Of a DNA stretch of 64,000 bases, positions 8,776 to 18,223 are shown piece by piece (position 1 is the first letter of the stretch; the number at the start of each line of letters is the position of its first letter). The notes below the pieces were generated by a model that was not told the origin of the DNA, made no database searches, and saw only the letters and a program-made list of their open reading frames with translations. Source of the DNA: Comamonas koreensis (GTDB taxonomy: Bacteria > Pseudomonadota > Gammaproteobacteria > Burkholderiales > Burkholderiaceae_C); contig NZ_CP043575.1 in NCBI RefSeq assembly GCF_014076495.1, forward strand, positions 1,798,001 through 1,862,000, given 5' to 3'. The position numbers and the translations under genes are program-made.

Positions 8776-11604
8776 TCAGCGGCTTTGGTCCAGCAGGCGC
8801 TGGGCCTGGGCCTTGACCGTGGCGCTGGACGACTCGGCCATGACTTCTTCGGCCAGCGAGCGCGCGCCTTCCTTGTCGCCGATGGCCAGGAATTCCTGGG
8901 CCAGGGTCAGCTTGGTGGCCAGCGGATCGCTGTCATCGATCTCCAGACCGGCCATGTCATCGGCCAGGGTGACCGGATGGGTGTGGTCGGGCTCGCCGCT
9001 GCTGGGCAGGTCCAGCGACAGCGAGGTCATGTCAAAGTCCATCGTCGGCATGCTCTTGTCGCCAATGGGCATCTGCGCCGTGCTTTGGCTGTCGAAGTCG
9101 CTCAACTGGAAGTCTAGCGAGCCAGGCTGGGTCTCCAGGCTCTGCGCGGCGCTGTGGCTGGCACTGGGCGAGAGCTCGGACGGAATGCTCAGCGCTTCGG
9201 CCAGCTGGCGGTCAAAGTCTTCCATTGACAGCGCAGGCTTGCCTGCGGCAGGCGCCAGCGCTTCAAAAGCCAGGCCCGCATCAGCGGCCGGCGCAGCTGG
9301 CGCGGCTACCGGGGCAGCAGGCGCTGCCGGTGCCTGGAACTGCGAGGCGGCATCCGGGGTCTCGGTCAGCTGGCTGCTCATCGCGAAATCCAGACCGGTG
9401 GAGGGGCTGAATGCGCTGGCAGGGCTGGAGGCCGCCATCGTCGTGGGCGGTAGCGTGTTCTCGAATGGAATCGGCTCGGCGCGCGCAGCAGCGGCGGCGG
9501 CGGCCAGCGCGGCAGGCGTGGCGATCTCGGCCGCAGAAGGCACCGCAGCGGTGCTGTTCTGGTAGATCGGGTTGGCCGCGTCCAGCTCCTGGCCCAGCGC
9601 GGCGATGCGCAACCAGTCGGGGCCGGTGCCACCGGTCAGCTGGCGGGCATCCTTGGCGATGCTCTCCAGCGCCAGGCGGTCCTTGCGCTTGGCGTAGATC
9701 TCGGCCAGCTTGGCATGGAGCGCGCTGCGGGTTGGGCTGGTGCGCAGCGCTTCCTTGAGGATTTCCTCGGCCTGCAGGTCACGGCCGTAGGCCAGGTAGA
9801 CATCGGCTTCGGCCACCGGATCGACATCTCCGGCATCGAGCTGGCTGGGGGTGTAGGCCAGCGAGGAGTTGCCGGTGGTCATCGCGCTCACCGAGGTGTC
9901 GATGTGCTGGCCACCGCTGGCGCCAAAGAACGAGTCCTGGGCCAGGCTGCTCTCGAGCACCGAGTCGGTCGCGGCGTTGACGCCTTCGTTGCGTTTTTTG
10001 TTGCGGTACCACAGGCCGCCGAGCAGCGCGAGGATGGCCAGGCCGCCAGCCACGGGCATCAGAGGGTTGCCCAGCAGCTCATCGACAAAGCTGGGCTCTT
10101 CGACCGGCGCGGGAGCTGGAGTGGGCTTGGGTTTGGGTGCCGGGTCAGGAGCGGGCGCTGCTGCAGGCGCAGCGGTGTCACCGGTGCCAGCAGCAGGCGC
10201 TGCGGCGGGCGCGGTAGCGGGGGCTGCTGCCGGTGCTGGGGCCGTTGCCGCAGGCGTTGCGGGTGCAGCAGGTGCAGTCGTGCCTGCAGCAGGCGCCGGC
10301 GTAGCACCAGGTGCAGTGGCTGCAGGCCCATTGCCCGTGGCAGCAACGGTGGCCGTAGCGGCAGGCTTGGCGTCTGCCGGGACGCCCGCGGATGTCGCCG
10401 AGGCTGCGGTGCCCGCAGCGGCTTGCTTGAGCTTGTTGAGCTCTTCGATGTTCTTGTTCAGCTCGGAGCTGCGCTCCTGGGCCGCATTGGCCTGCTGGGC
10501 GCTGGCGACGCTGGCTTCGGCCGACTTCGTGCCCTTGGCCGCTTCCTTGCTCAGCTTGAGCTGGTCCGGTGCCAAGCTCTGGGGCTTCTTGTCGTCCACC
10601 GAGGCCTCGACCTTGCCGCTGGCAGCGCGCGTATCGGTGGCGATCTGGGCGGGCGCGGCCTTGGCCGCGAGCTGGCTGCGGTAGCTGTTGAAGTCGCGGC
10701 TTTGTGCGGCCACCATCTGGCGCGCCTGGCGGGGCGATACCGCGCGGGCCTGCTCGGCCGTCGGCATGGTCAGCGTGACACCTGCCTTCATGCGGTTGAC
10801 GTTGCCACCGACAAAGGCGTGCGGGTTGCTCTGCACCACGGCGATGAGCATCTGGTCGAGCGAGATATCAGCGGGCTTGTTCTGCGCGGCGATGCGGCCC
10901 AGCGTGTCACCCCGTTGGGTGCGCACGGTGTCGCCACCGCTGTTGTTGCTGGCGCTGGGCGGAATGTTGGCGCGTGGTGCTGGTGCAGGGCGTGGTGCTG
11001 CAGCACTGCGGGTGGCCGGGGCAGGCGCTGGCGTGGCCGATGCCAGGGGTTCTTCGATCACGCGCACAGGTGGCGCCGGTGGGCGCGCTGCTGGGGCGGC
11101 GGCTGCGCTCAGCTGTGGGGCCACCGTTACGGCGGGTTCGGGCTTGCGCAGGTTGGGCGGGTCGAACAGCATGGTGTAGCTGCGTACGACCTGGCCGGAA
11201 TTCCAGTTGGCGTCGATCACATAGTCGACAAAGGGGTCGTTGACCGGCCGCTGCGTGGTCAGCACGATCACGGCTGTGCCATTGGCGCGGCGCTGCAGCT
11301 GGGCGCGCACGGCGCTGGCCGTGCCCGAGTAGTCCATGCCCTGGGTGCGGAAGACGGCCGACGAGGCCGTCTTGACCTGCAAGGTATCGGCCTCGGCGTC
11401 GGTGATCTGCGGAACTTCGATTTCCGCGCGCAGGGGCTCGCCCAGCGCGGATTTCACATTGATCTTGCCCAGCGCGAGCGCTGATGCTTCCCCTGTGTAC
11501 AGGCCAAAGGCTGCCATGGCGGCGGCAAGCGCAGTGATTTTCCAGCGATGCATAGTGCTATTTGATTGAATAGTAGAAGCGCGCGGGGTTGTTTTTGTAC
11601 CCAT
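8776..11604 (-). CDS. fimV: FimV/HubP-type polar scaffold protein
   Basis: Large inner-membrane peptidoglycan-linked scaffold that promotes type IV pilus assembly and polar organisation. The order of parts is: signal peptide ending near EASA, the FimV N-terminal domain (ALGKINVKSALGEPLRAEIEVPQ), a LysM-like domain near residues 225-285, a long Ala/Pro-rich low-complexity linker, one TM helix (PLMPVAGGLAILALLGG) near 515-535, acidic repeats, and a C-terminal TPR-like FimV domain. The 942-residue frame from ATG 11604 has a strong SD (GGGGAGGG). An ATG at 11553 (MHRWKITALAAAM) would give a cleaner signal peptide but has no SD, and codons between the two look non-coding, so the start is uncertain. 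It is flanked by terminators on both sides, so it forms its own unit. Confidence 0.9.
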   Translation of the reverse strand: MGTKTTPRASTIQSNSTMHRWKITALAAAMAAFGLYTGEASALALGKINVKSALGEPLRAEIEVPQITDAEADTLQVKTASSAVFRTQGMDYSGTASAVRAQLQRRANGTAVIVLTTQRPVNDPFVDYVIDANWNSGQVVRSYTMLFDPPNLRKPEPAVTVAPQLSAAAAPAARPPAPPVRVIEEPLASATPAPAPATRSAAAPRPAPAPRANIPPSASNNSGGDTVRTQRGDTLGRIAAQNKPADISLDQMLIAVVQSNPHAFVGGNVNRMKAGVTLTMPTAEQARAVSPRQARQMVAAQSRDFNSYRSQLAAKAAPAQIATDTRAASGKVEASVDDKKPQSLAPDQLKLSKEAAKGTKSAEASVASAQQANAAQERSSELNKNIEELNKLKQAAAGTAASATSAGVPADAKPAATATVAATGNGPAATAPGATPAPAAGTTAPAAPATPAATAPAPAAAPATAPAAAPAAGTGDTAAPAAAPAPDPAPKPKPTPAPAPVEEPSFVDELLGNPLMPVAGGLAILALLGGLWYRNKKRNEGVNAATDSVLESSLAQDSFFGASGGQHIDTSVSAMTTGNSSLAYTPSQLDAGDVDPVAEADVYLAYGRDLQAEEILKEALRTSPTRSALHAKLAEIYAKRKDRLALESIAKDARQLTGGTGPDWLRIAALGQELDAANPIYQNSTAAVPSAAEIATPAALAAAAAAARAEPIPFENTLPPTTMAASSPASAFSPSTGLDFAMSSQLTETPDAASQFQAPAAPAAPVAAPAAPAADAGLAFEALAPAAGKPALSMEDFDRQLAEALSIPSELSPSASHSAAQSLETQPGSLDFQLSDFDSQSTAQMPIGDKSMPTMDFDMTSLSLDLPSSGEPDHTHPVTLADDMAGLEIDDSDPLATKLTLAQEFLAIGDKEGARSLAEEVMAESSSATVKAQAQRLLDQSR

Positions 11605-11814
11605 GAGAAAGCCCTCCCCCTAAGACGCGAAATCGGTAATTATCAGTAAAAAGAACCTTAACAGTAATGTGTTGGGGTGACAAGTTAAGGAATGGGCATC
11701 TCATTTGATAGGGTGCTTGGGCTCGCTCCGGCCTGTTCGATTGTTGTTCCGGAGCAACTCTCCAGAAGGCGGGCGCCGAGCAGCGCCGTGCCTGAGGCCT
11801 GCGCCAACGCACTA

Positions 11815-11856
11815 TGAAAAACACCTTCCAGCTGCTGGGAGCAGATCCGGAAGGTG
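11815..11856 (-). terminator. Intrinsic terminator of asd
   Basis: CACCTTCC at 11822-11829 pairs with GGAAGGTG at 11849-11856. A nested stem (CTGCT at 11832-11836 with AGCAG at 11840-11844) strengthens it, and five U follow on the minus strand. It sits 33 bp after the asd stop. The rest of 11605-11814 is a fimV upstream region holding another inverted repeat (GCTCCGG at 11725-11731, CCGGAGC at 11749-11755) and no gene. Confidence 0.88.
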
Positions 11857-11889
11857 GGATGGTTGGGCTGCTGACGAATCAGGCGGGCA

Positions 11890-13002
11890 TCAAGCGGCCA
11901 GCAGGATACGCAGCATGCGGCGCAGTGGCTCGGCAGCGCCCCACAGCAGCTGGTCACCGATCACGAAGGCCGAGACGTACTCGGGACCCATGTTCAGCTT
12001 GCGCACACGGCCGACGGCCACTTCCAGGCCACCGGTCACGGCAGCCGGGGTCAGTTCCTGGACGGTCACGGCGCGCTCGTTGGGCACCCACTTGACCCAG
12101 TCGTTGCCGCCCTTGATCAGTGCTTCGATCTCGGCCAGCGGCAGGTCCTTGTTGAGCTTCAGGGTCAGCGCCAGGCTGTGGCAGCGCATCGCGCCAATGC
12201 GCACGCACAGGCCGTCGACGGGGATGGTGGCATCGGTGCCCAGGATCTTGTTGACCTCGGCCTGGCCCTTCCACTCTTCCTTGGACTGGCCGTTGTCCAG
12301 CTGGGCATCGATCCAGGGGATCAGGCCGCCGGCCAAGGGGGCGCCAAAGAATTCGGTGGGCACATCGCTGCGGATGGTTTGGGCCACCTTGCGGTCGATC
12401 TCCAAAATGGCCGATGCGGGCGTGGCCAGCTCATCGGCAACGGCAGCGTGCACCACGCCCATGCCCTTGAGCAGTTCGCGCATGTGGTTGGCGCCGCCGC
12501 CGGACGCGGCCTGGTAGGTCATCGACGAGACCCATTCGACCAGACCGGCGTTGAATAGGCCCGACAGGCCCATCAGCAAGATGGAGTTGGTGCAGTTGCC
12601 GCCAATCCAGTTCTTGCCGCCAGCGGCCAGCTTGCGCTGGATCAGTGCGTCATTGACCGGGTCGAGCACGATGACGGCATCGTCTTGCATGCGCAGCGAA
12701 GAGGCGGCATCGATCCAGTGGCCATTCCAGCCGGCAGCGCGGATCTGGGGGAAGACTTCCTTGGTGTAGTCGCCGCCTTGGCAGGTGATGATGATGTCGC
12801 ACTTGGACAGCTCGGCAATGTCATTGGCATCCTTGAGCTGGGTGTGCACGGTCGCCATCGCCGGGGCCTTGCCGCCTGCGTTGGAGGTCGAGAAAAACAC
12901 CGGCTCGATCAGCGCGAAGTCACCTTCTGCCTGCATGCGGTCCATCAACACCGAGCCGACCATGCCGCGCCAGCCCACCAAACCTACCAATTGCTTGCTC
13001 AT
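11890..13002 (-). CDS. asd: Aspartate-semialdehyde dehydrogenase
   Basis: NADPH-dependent reduction of aspartyl phosphate to aspartate semialdehyde, the branch point to Lys/diaminopimelate, Thr, Met and Ile. With ATG 13002 ([18 protein letters not shown]) the protein has 370 residues. The nucleotide motif GWRGMVGS, the catalytic Cys in [13 protein letters not shown] and the active-site His in [15 protein letters not shown] are present. A frame extending upstream to 13155 is rejected because it overlaps the leader region and has no family match. An SD (AAGGG) precedes the start. Upstream lies a Thr-rich leader ORF with alternative hairpins, so expression is probably attenuated by aspartate-family amino acids. 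Confidence 0.97.
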   Translation of the reverse strand: MSKQLVGLVGWRGMVGSVLMDRMQAEGDFALIEPVFFSTSNAGGKAPAMATVHTQLKDANDIAELSKCDIIITCQGGDYTKEVFPQIRAAGWNGHWIDAASSLRMQDDAVIVLDPVNDALIQRKLAAGGKNWIGGNCTNSILLMGLSGLFNAGLVEWVSSMTYQAASGGGANHMRELLKGMGVVHAAVADELATPASAILEIDRKVAQTIRSDVPTEFFGAPLAGGLIPWIDAQLDNGQSKEEWKGQAEVNKILGTDATIPVDGLCVRIGAMRCHSLALTLKLNKDLPLAEIEALIKGGNDWVKWVPNERAVTVQELTPAAVTGGLEVAVGRVRKLNMGPEYVSAFVIGDQLLWGAAEPLRRMLRILLAA

Positions 13003-13047
13003 AAAACGCCCTTGTGTACCTAAAGGAAATACCACGTGGGGCTGAGG

Positions 13048-13102
13048 GCCTGGCTCGTCGGCCAGGGGGAGGCGCACGACGAACCAGGCTGGATCAGCCG
13101 GT
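13048..13102 (-). promoter_or_regulatory. Attenuator-like RNA structures in the asd leader
   Basis: Three overlapping hairpins can form on the minus-strand transcript. Hairpin A (13102-13083) pairs ACCGGCU, the last Thr and Gly codons of the leader ORF, with AGCC-U-GGU. Hairpin B (13089-13077 with 13060-13048) is a 13-bp stem with one G-U pair: GCCTGGTTCGTCG with CGACGAGCCAGGC. Hairpin C (13066-13049) pairs CCTGGC with GCCAGG. B excludes both A and C. The geometry matches ribosome-position-dependent switching. No U-tract follows B or C, so control may be Rho-dependent or translational rather than by a classical intrinsic terminator. Confidence 0.6.
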
Positions 13103-13144
13103 AATCTTCGTGGTGGTTGTGAATGTGTATGCGCGCGCAGCCAT
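13094..13144 (-). CDS. Threonine-rich leader peptide upstream of asd
   Basis: A 17-codon frame (ATG at 13144, TGA at 13096-13094) encodes [16 protein letters not shown]: six Thr in 16 residues, four in a row, plus one Lys and one Ile. All are end products of, or derived from, the aspartate pathway that Asd feeds. A GAGG element lies about 5 nt upstream of the ATG. A stable 13-bp hairpin begins 4 nt after the stop. Composition, placement and the following alternative hairpins resemble thrL-type attenuation in enterobacteria, though the sequence is unrelated. It is inferred, not proven, that this peptide is translated. Confidence 0.65.
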   Translation of the reverse strand: MAARAYTFTTTTKITG

Positions 13145-13209
13145 ACCCGCCTCAATGGGGGTGATGGGGTTCAGCCAAGAAATAGGGCAGTGCGCAGACA
13201 TAGGAAGCT

Positions 13210-13239
13210 ATTCTAGCGCCAAATTTTAAAACCTGTGCA
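13210..13239 (-). promoter_or_regulatory. Predicted promoter of the asd leader transcript
   Basis: On the minus strand, -35 TGCACA (13239-13234) is separated by 18 nt from -10 TAGAAT (13215-13210). Transcription would start near 13203, giving a leader of about 200 nt that contains the Thr-rich ORF. The flanking DNA at 13216-13330 is markedly AT-rich against the GC-rich background. Confidence 0.5.
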
Positions 13240-13437
13240 GAAATTTTTATAAATTTCGAGTGCTGGCGCATCGAAGCGCATGCATATACGACATTAAAAA
13301 CTATTTTTCGACCATTTATGGTATTTTATTTCGTCGAAATGACTAAAGTCGAAAGCGTGCCGTGCTTCTGTCGTCGTTTTGGTGTTGAAACGGGGTGGCT
13401 ACATGCGTTGTCGAAGCGCTTCATTGTTCTGCAGGCA

Positions 13438-13462
13438 CAAAAAAAGCGACCCGCAGGTCGCT
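13438..13462 (-). terminator. Intrinsic terminator of leuB
   Basis: AGCGACC at 13445-13451 pairs with GGTCGCT at 13456-13462 around CGCA. Seven U follow on the minus strand. It starts 29 bp after the leuB stop. It separates the leu operon from asd, whose promoter lies beyond it. Nothing else is recognised between 13240 and 13437. Confidence 0.92.
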
Positions 13463-13490
13463 CTTGGAGAGGCCTTGTGAAGACGGTTGC

Positions 13491-14558
13491 TTACAGAGCG
13501 GCCACCACGGCGTCGCCCATTTGCTGGGTGCCGACCTTGGTCGTGCCTTCGCTGTAGATGTCTGGCGTGCGCAGGCCCTGGGCCAGCACCTTTTGCACAG
13601 CCGCTTCGATCTTCTGGGCAGCGGCTTCCTGGCCCAGGCTAAAGCGCAGCATCATCGCCGCAGACAGGATGGTGGCCAGCGGGTTGGCAACACCCTTGCC
13701 GGCGATGTCCGGTGCCGAGCCGTGGCTGGGTTCGTACAGGCCTTGCTTCTTGTCGTTGAGGCTGGCCGAGGGCAGCATGCCGATCGAGCCGGTCAGCATC
13801 GAGGCTTCGTCGCTCAGGATGTCGCCAAACATATTGCCGGTGACGACCACGTCAAAACGCTTGGGTTCCTTGACCAGCTGCATCGCGGCGTTGTCCACAT
13901 ACATGTGGTCCAACTGCACATCAGGGTACTGCTTGCCCACGTCGGTCATCACGTCCTTCCACAGCTGGAAGGTTTCCAGGACATTGGCCTTGTCCACGCT
14001 GGTCACGCGCTTGCTGCGCTTTTGCGCGGCCTGAAAGGCGACATGGCCGATGCGCTCGATCTCGGGGCGGGTGTAGCGCATCGTGTCGAAGGCTTCTTCG
14101 GCGCCGGGGAAGTGACCGTCCGGTGCGCTGCGGCGGCCGCGCGGCTGGCCGAAATAGATATCGCCGGTCAGCTCGCGGATGATCAGGATGTCGAGGCCGG
14201 ACACCAGCTCGGGCTTCAAGCTGGAGGCGTGGGTCAGCTCCTTGTAGCAGATCGCGGGGCGGAAGTTGGCAAACAGGCCCAGCGCCTTGCGCAGGCCCAG
14301 GATCGCCTGCTCGGGGCGCAGCGCGCGCTCGAGCGTGTCGTACTTCCAGTCGCCCACGGCGCCAAACAGGATCGCGTCCGATGCCTTGGCAAGCTCCAGC
14401 GTGGCGGGTGGCAGCGGGTGGCCGGAGGCCTCATAGGCGGCGCCACCGACAGGTGCGCTTTGCAGGTGCAGGTCGAGCTTCAGGGCGTCGAGCACCTTCA
14501 CGGCTTCTGCAACGATTTCTGGACCAATGCCGTCTCCGGGCAATACAGCGATTTTCAT
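13491..14558 (-). CDS. leuB: 3-isopropylmalate dehydrogenase
   Basis: NAD-dependent oxidative decarboxylation of 3-isopropylmalate to 2-oxoisocaproate, the third step of leucine synthesis. The 355-residue protein begins [19 protein letters not shown]. The substrate and metal motifs are visible: [10 protein letters not shown], the catalytic Lys/Tyr region, and [14 protein letters not shown] with metal-binding Asp. [14 protein letters not shown] near the C-terminus is the cofactor loop. It lies 79 bp after leuD and ends at a strong terminator. Confidence 0.97.
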   Translation of the reverse strand: MKIAVLPGDGIGPEIVAEAVKVLDALKLDLHLQSAPVGGAAYEASGHPLPPATLELAKASDAILFGAVGDWKYDTLERALRPEQAILGLRKALGLFANFRPAICYKELTHASSLKPELVSGLDILIIRELTGDIYFGQPRGRRSAPDGHFPGAEEAFDTMRYTRPEIERIGHVAFQAAQKRSKRVTSVDKANVLETFQLWKDVMTDVGKQYPDVQLDHMYVDNAAMQLVKEPKRFDVVVTGNMFGDILSDEASMLTGSIGMLPSASLNDKKQGLYEPSHGSAPDIAGKGVANPLATILSAAMMLRFSLGQEAAAQKIEAAVQKVLAQGLRTPDIYSEGTTKVGTQQMGDAVVAAL

Positions 14559-14637
14559 GGTTTTTTCTCAGTCAGGATGGCAGGGCTGCGCCCGGGGGGG
14601 CGCAGCGGGGATGGCGTGAAAGGGATGCGCGCGGCGC

Positions 14638-15300
14638 TCAGGCCTTGGCTTGCACCAGGCTGTGTGCCAGCCAGGGCTTGGTGGCCAGGCGGTTGGCTTC
14701 ATAGGCCTGGATCTTGTCCTTGTGGCGCAGCGTCAAGCCAATGTCATCAAAGCCGTTGAGCAGGCAGTACTTGCGAAAGGCGATCACATCGAAAGGGATG
14801 GTTTCGCCACCGGGGCGCAGGATGACCTGCTGGTCCAGGTCGATGGTCAGGCTGTAGCCGGGATGCACCGCGACTTCGTTGAACAGCATGTCGATCGTGG
14901 CCTCGGGCAGCACGATGGGCAGCAGGCCGTTCTTGAAGCAGTTATTGAAGAAGATATCGGCAAAGCTGGGGGCGAGAATGGCGCGGAAGCCAAACTGGTC
15001 CAGCGCCCAGGGCGCGTGCTCGCGGCTGGAGCCGCAGCCAAAGTTCTTGCGGGCAATCAGGATGCTGGCGCCCTGGTAGCGCTGCTGGTTGAGCACAAAG
15101 TCCGGGTTGGGCTTGCGGGCGGACTCGGGCACGCCTGGCTGGCCGGGCTGGTCCAGGTAGCGCCATTCGTCAAAGGCGTTGACGCCAAAGCCGGTCTTCT
15201 TGATCGACTTGAGGAACTGCTTGGGGATGATGGCGTCGGTGTCGACGTTCTCGCGGTCCATGGGTGCCACGAGGCCGGTGTGGATGGTGAATTTTTGCAT
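14638..15300 (-). CDS. leuD: 3-isopropylmalate dehydratase small subunit
   Basis: Small subunit of the LeuCD isomerase (2-isopropylmalate to 3-isopropylmalate). It has 220 residues from ATG 15300 ([15 protein letters not shown]). A TTG two codons upstream is possible, but AAAGG lies 7 nt before the ATG, favouring 15300. The swivelling-domain signature [14 protein letters not shown] is present. It is separated from leuC by a small entericidin gene. Confidence 0.96.
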   Translation of the reverse strand: MQKFTIHTGLVAPMDRENVDTDAIIPKQFLKSIKKTGFGVNAFDEWRYLDQPGQPGVPESARKPNPDFVLNQQRYQGASILIARKNFGCGSSREHAPWALDQFGFRAILAPSFADIFFNNCFKNGLLPIVLPEATIDMLFNEVAVHPGYSLTIDLDQQVILRPGGETIPFDVIAFRKYCLLNGFDDIGLTLRHKDKIQAYEANRLATKPWLAHSLVQAKA

Positions 15301-15363
15301 GTTCAAGCCTTTGGGCTGGCCACGTTCATGGGCTGAGCGTGGCCAGCGGTGTATGGGATGGGG

Positions 15364-15489
15364 TTAGCGTGCTGCGCGCGAGATGGCGTTGCCCGCCCCC
15401 TGCACGTCCTGGCCAATGCCGTGGACAGTGTTGCAGCCCGACAGCAGCGCGGCGAGCGCGATGGTGAAGAAGGCAAAACGGTTTTTCAT
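15364..15489 (-). CDS. Entericidin-like small lipoprotein
   Basis: A 41-residue protein, MKNRFAFFTIALAALLSGC then a mature part of about 23 residues. The signal has the lipobox LLSGC, so Cys19 would be lipidated. The mature part NTVHGIGQDVQGAGNAIS is typical of the entericidin EcnA/EcnB family, small membrane lipoproteins linked in E. coli to programmed lysis and antidote function. It sits inside the leu operon: 16 bp after leuC and 63 bp before leuD. No partner antidote or toxin gene is nearby, so a toxin-antidote role cannot be assumed. Confidence 0.85.
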   Translation of the reverse strand: MKNRFAFFTIALAALLSGCNTVHGIGQDVQGAGNAISRAAR

Positions 15490-15505
15490 CGCATAGCTCC
15501 TGGGG

Positions 15506-16930
15506 TCATGCAAAACGGCGGATGTCCACAAAGTGGCCGTGCACGGCAGCGGCTGCAGCCATCGCGGGGCTGACCAGATGGGTGCGGCCCCCGGCGCCCT
15601 GGCGGCCTTCGAAGTTGCGGTTGCTGGTCGATGCGCAGCGCTCACCGGGCTCGAGGCGGTCGGCGTTCATCGCCAGGCACATCGAGCATCCGGGCTCGCG
15701 CCACTCAAAGCCGGCGGCGGTGAAGATCTGGTCCAGGCCCTCGGCCTCGGCCTGGGCCTTGACCAGACCCGAGCCCGGAACCACCATCGCCAGCTTCACA
15801 TTCTTGGCCACTTTCTGGCCCAGTTTCTTGACCACGGCAGCGGCTTCACGCATGTCTTCGATGCGGCTGTTGGTGCAGCTGCCGATGAACACCTTGTCGA
15901 CGAAGATGTCGTTGATCGGCTTGCCTGGCTCCAGGTTCATATACGTCAGCGCGCGTTCGATGGCGCCGCGCTTGTTCGGGTCCTTTTCCTTGTCCGGATC
16001 GGGCACGGTGGCATCGACACCCAGCACCATCTCGGGGCTGGTGCCCCAGGTGACCTGGGGAACGATGTCTTCGGCGCGCAGGGTGACCACGGTGTCGAAC
16101 TTGGCATCGACGTCGGAGTGCAAGGTCTTCCAGTAGCTGACGGCCTGGTCCCATTCGACGCCGGTAGGCGCCAGCGGGCGGCCCTTGACGTAGTCGATGG
16201 TCTTGCTGTCCACCGCGACGAGCCCTGCGCGGGCGCCGGCTTCAATGGCCATATTGCAGACCGTCATGCGGCCTTCGATGGACAGGTCACGGATGGCCGA
16301 GCCGGCAAACTCGATGGTGTAGCCGGTGCCGCCTGCGGTGCCGATTCGGCCGATGATGGCCAGCACGATGTCCTTGGCGGTCACGCCGGAGGCGACCTTG
16401 CCGTCCACCTTGATCAGCATGTTCTTGGCCTTCTTGGCCAGCAGCGTCTGCGTGGCCATCACGTGCTCGACCTCGGAGGTGCCGATGCCGTGGGCCAGCG
16501 CGCCAAAGGCGCCATGGGTGCTGGTGTGGCTGTCGCCGCAGACCACGGTCATGCCGGGCAGGGTGGCGCCTTGCTCGGGGCCCATCACGTGGACGATGCC
16601 CTGGCCCTTGTCCATGAAGGGGAAGAAGGCGGCGGCGCCGAACTCGCCGATGTTGTCGTTCAGGGTGACGATCTGTTCCTTGCTGATCGGGTCCTCGATA
16701 CCGTCATAGCCGCGCTCCCAACCGGTGGTGGGGGTGTTGTGGTCGGCGGTGGCGACCACGGAGCTCACGCGCCAGAGCTTGCGGCCCGCCATGCGCAGAC
16801 CTTCAAACGCCTGAGGGCTGGTGACTTCGTGCACCAGATGGCGGTCGATATACAGCACGGCGGTGCCATCCTCTTCGGTGTGGATGGTGTGCTCGTCAAA
16901 AATCTTGTCGTAGAGGGTGCGTCCGGTCAT
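15506..16930 (-). CDS. leuC: 3-isopropylmalate dehydratase large subunit
   Basis: Aconitase-type [4Fe-4S] large subunit, 474 residues, starting [14 protein letters not shown]. The three cluster-ligand cysteines are visible in IGSCTNSR and [10 protein letters not shown]. The substrate motif [14 protein letters not shown] is intact. It follows the LysR gene by 50 bp on the same strand and heads leuC-ecn-leuD-leuB. leuA is not in the window. Confidence 0.97.
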   Translation of the reverse strand: MTGRTLYDKIFDEHTIHTEEDGTAVLYIDRHLVHEVTSPQAFEGLRMAGRKLWRVSSVVATADHNTPTTGWERGYDGIEDPISKEQIVTLNDNIGEFGAAAFFPFMDKGQGIVHVMGPEQGATLPGMTVVCGDSHTSTHGAFGALAHGIGTSEVEHVMATQTLLAKKAKNMLIKVDGKVASGVTAKDIVLAIIGRIGTAGGTGYTIEFAGSAIRDLSIEGRMTVCNMAIEAGARAGLVAVDSKTIDYVKGRPLAPTGVEWDQAVSYWKTLHSDVDAKFDTVVTLRAEDIVPQVTWGTSPEMVLGVDATVPDPDKEKDPNKRGAIERALTYMNLEPGKPINDIFVDKVFIGSCTNSRIEDMREAAAVVKKLGQKVAKNVKLAMVVPGSGLVKAQAEAEGLDQIFTAAGFEWREPGCSMCLAMNADRLEPGERCASTSNRNFEGRQGAGGRTHLVSPAMAAAAAVHGHFVDIRRFA

Positions 16931-16980
16931 CGTGGTTCTCTTTGGGTCAAGGGTCTCATCAAGGGGCTAAATGCTGGATA

Positions 16981-17979
16981 TCAAAGATGCGCAAAGGTCT
17001 GCAGGTGCACGGCCAGGTCCGCGTCCTGCTGGTCGGTGGCCTGGGCCTCGTCGGCGGGCCGGGGGCTCAGGTGCTCGACCAGCAGGCGGGCGGTGACCGG
17101 CAGCGCCTCAAAATCACGCGCCATCAGCCGCAGCTCGCGCTGCGCCCAGGCGTCGGCCAAGCGGATGCCGCGCAGGTTGCCCACGCCATGCATCAGCGCA
17201 AAGGCGCGGTCGGGCAGCAGGCCGATGCCCAGGCCGTTGTCGATCATGCGGCACATGGCGTCCAGGCTCGTGACCTGGATGCGCTGGCGCAGCGGCCGGC
17301 GCAGCTGGGCCGATGCGGTGCGCATGGCCTGGCTGATGCTGCTGCCCGATTGCAGGCCGACAATGTCCCATTCCAGCGCTTCTTCAAAACTGATGCTGTT
17401 GCGCTGGGCCAGTGCATGGTCCAGCGGCACCACCAGCATCAGGTGGTCGCTGCGGTAGGGGCGCGACTGCAGATCGAGCTCGGCGGTGTTGGCAACGGCA
17501 TCGGGGTTGCAGATGCCCAGGTCGGCCGTGCCTTCATGCACGGCCTGGATCACCTGCGCACTGAGGTGCTCCTGCAGGTCGATCTTGATCTGGCTGTGCG
17601 CGCGGGCAAAGCTGCCCAGGTCCTCGGGCAGAAACTGCACGATCGCCGAAATATTGGCATGGATGCGCACATGGCCGCGCACGCCATCGGCGTATTCGCT
17701 CAATTCGCCCTGCATGCGCTCCAGCCCGAACAGCACATTGCGGGCATGGTGCAGCAGGCTCTCTCCCGCTGGCGTTAACGTCACACCCCGGCTGTGGCGG
17801 TACAGCAGCTGGGTGTCGACGGCCGTTTCCAGGTCGGACAGGCGCTTGCTGACGGCCGAGGCCGCGATGAACTCCCGCTCTGCCGCCCGGCCAATGCTGC
17901 CCAGCTCGCACACCGCCACAAACAGCTGGAGCGAGGTCAGGTCAATGCGGCGCGCAAAACTGCGCTCTGAGCTTTTCAT
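16981..17979 (-). CDS. LysR-family transcriptional regulator upstream of leuC
   Basis: 332 residues with an N-terminal winged HTH (about residues 12-71: LTSLQLFVAVCELGSIGRAA followed by AASAVSKRLSDLE) and a LysR substrate-binding domain. Its position immediately before leuC, co-directional and 50 bp apart, suggests it may regulate or be cotranscribed with leuCDB. LysR proteins usually act on divergent genes; the divergent neighbour here is a DUF4349 lipoprotein across a 244-bp gap that contains repeated TATCG motifs. The effector cannot be told from sequence. Confidence 0.92.
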   Translation of the reverse strand: MKSSERSFARRIDLTSLQLFVAVCELGSIGRAAEREFIAASAVSKRLSDLETAVDTQLLYRHSRGVTLTPAGESLLHHARNVLFGLERMQGELSEYADGVRGHVRIHANISAIVQFLPEDLGSFARAHSQIKIDLQEHLSAQVIQAVHEGTADLGICNPDAVANTAELDLQSRPYRSDHLMLVVPLDHALAQRNSISFEEALEWDIVGLQSGSSISQAMRTASAQLRRPLRQRIQVTSLDAMCRMIDNGLGIGLLPDRAFALMHGVGNLRGIRLADAWAQRELRLMARDFEALPVTARLLVEHLSPRPADEAQATDQQDADLAVHLQTFAHL

Positions 17980-17990
17980 GGCGGGGGAGG

Positions 17991-18049
17991 TATCGTGTTT
18001 TTAGAAATCAGCAGCCATTTTATCGCCAAATATCGCGTTTGGTATCGCG
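17991..18049. promoter_or_regulatory. Cluster of TATCG(C/T) repeats in the LysR/DUF4349 divergent gap
   Basis: TATCGTG at 17991, TATCGCC at 18021, TATCGCG at 18031 and TATCGCG at 18043 all lie on the same strand. The last three are spaced 10 and 12 bp apart, about one helical turn. They sit directly upstream of the LysR start. This could be an operator array or chance; no function is assigned. Confidence 0.35.
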
Positions 18050-18223
18050 GATGGCGATGGCTGATGTGTCATTTGCATGAAAACATAGCCGCTTGCGCCA
18101 ACAACGGCCTTCACCAATCTGCGCTGAATGTGTTCGTTTTTGTAAAGGCATCACCCCATTGGGCAGTCTCACCGCGATTGAGCAGACATCGCAAGCAGCG
18201 ATGCTCTAGAAACGGAATCACCC

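Noticed and set aside
9715..11484. Long plus-strand frame across fimV
   Set aside because: It mirrors the Ala/Pro-rich fimV linker and is Arg/Gly/Cys-rich, not a plausible protein.
11554..11604. Treating ATG 11553 as the only fimV start
   Set aside because: It lacks an SD, whereas ATG 11604 has a strong one; the longer form was kept with the uncertainty noted.
13014..13229. 71-codon plus-strand frame across the asd leader
   Set aside because: It is antisense to the Thr-rich leader and its hairpins, with no SD and no family resemblance.
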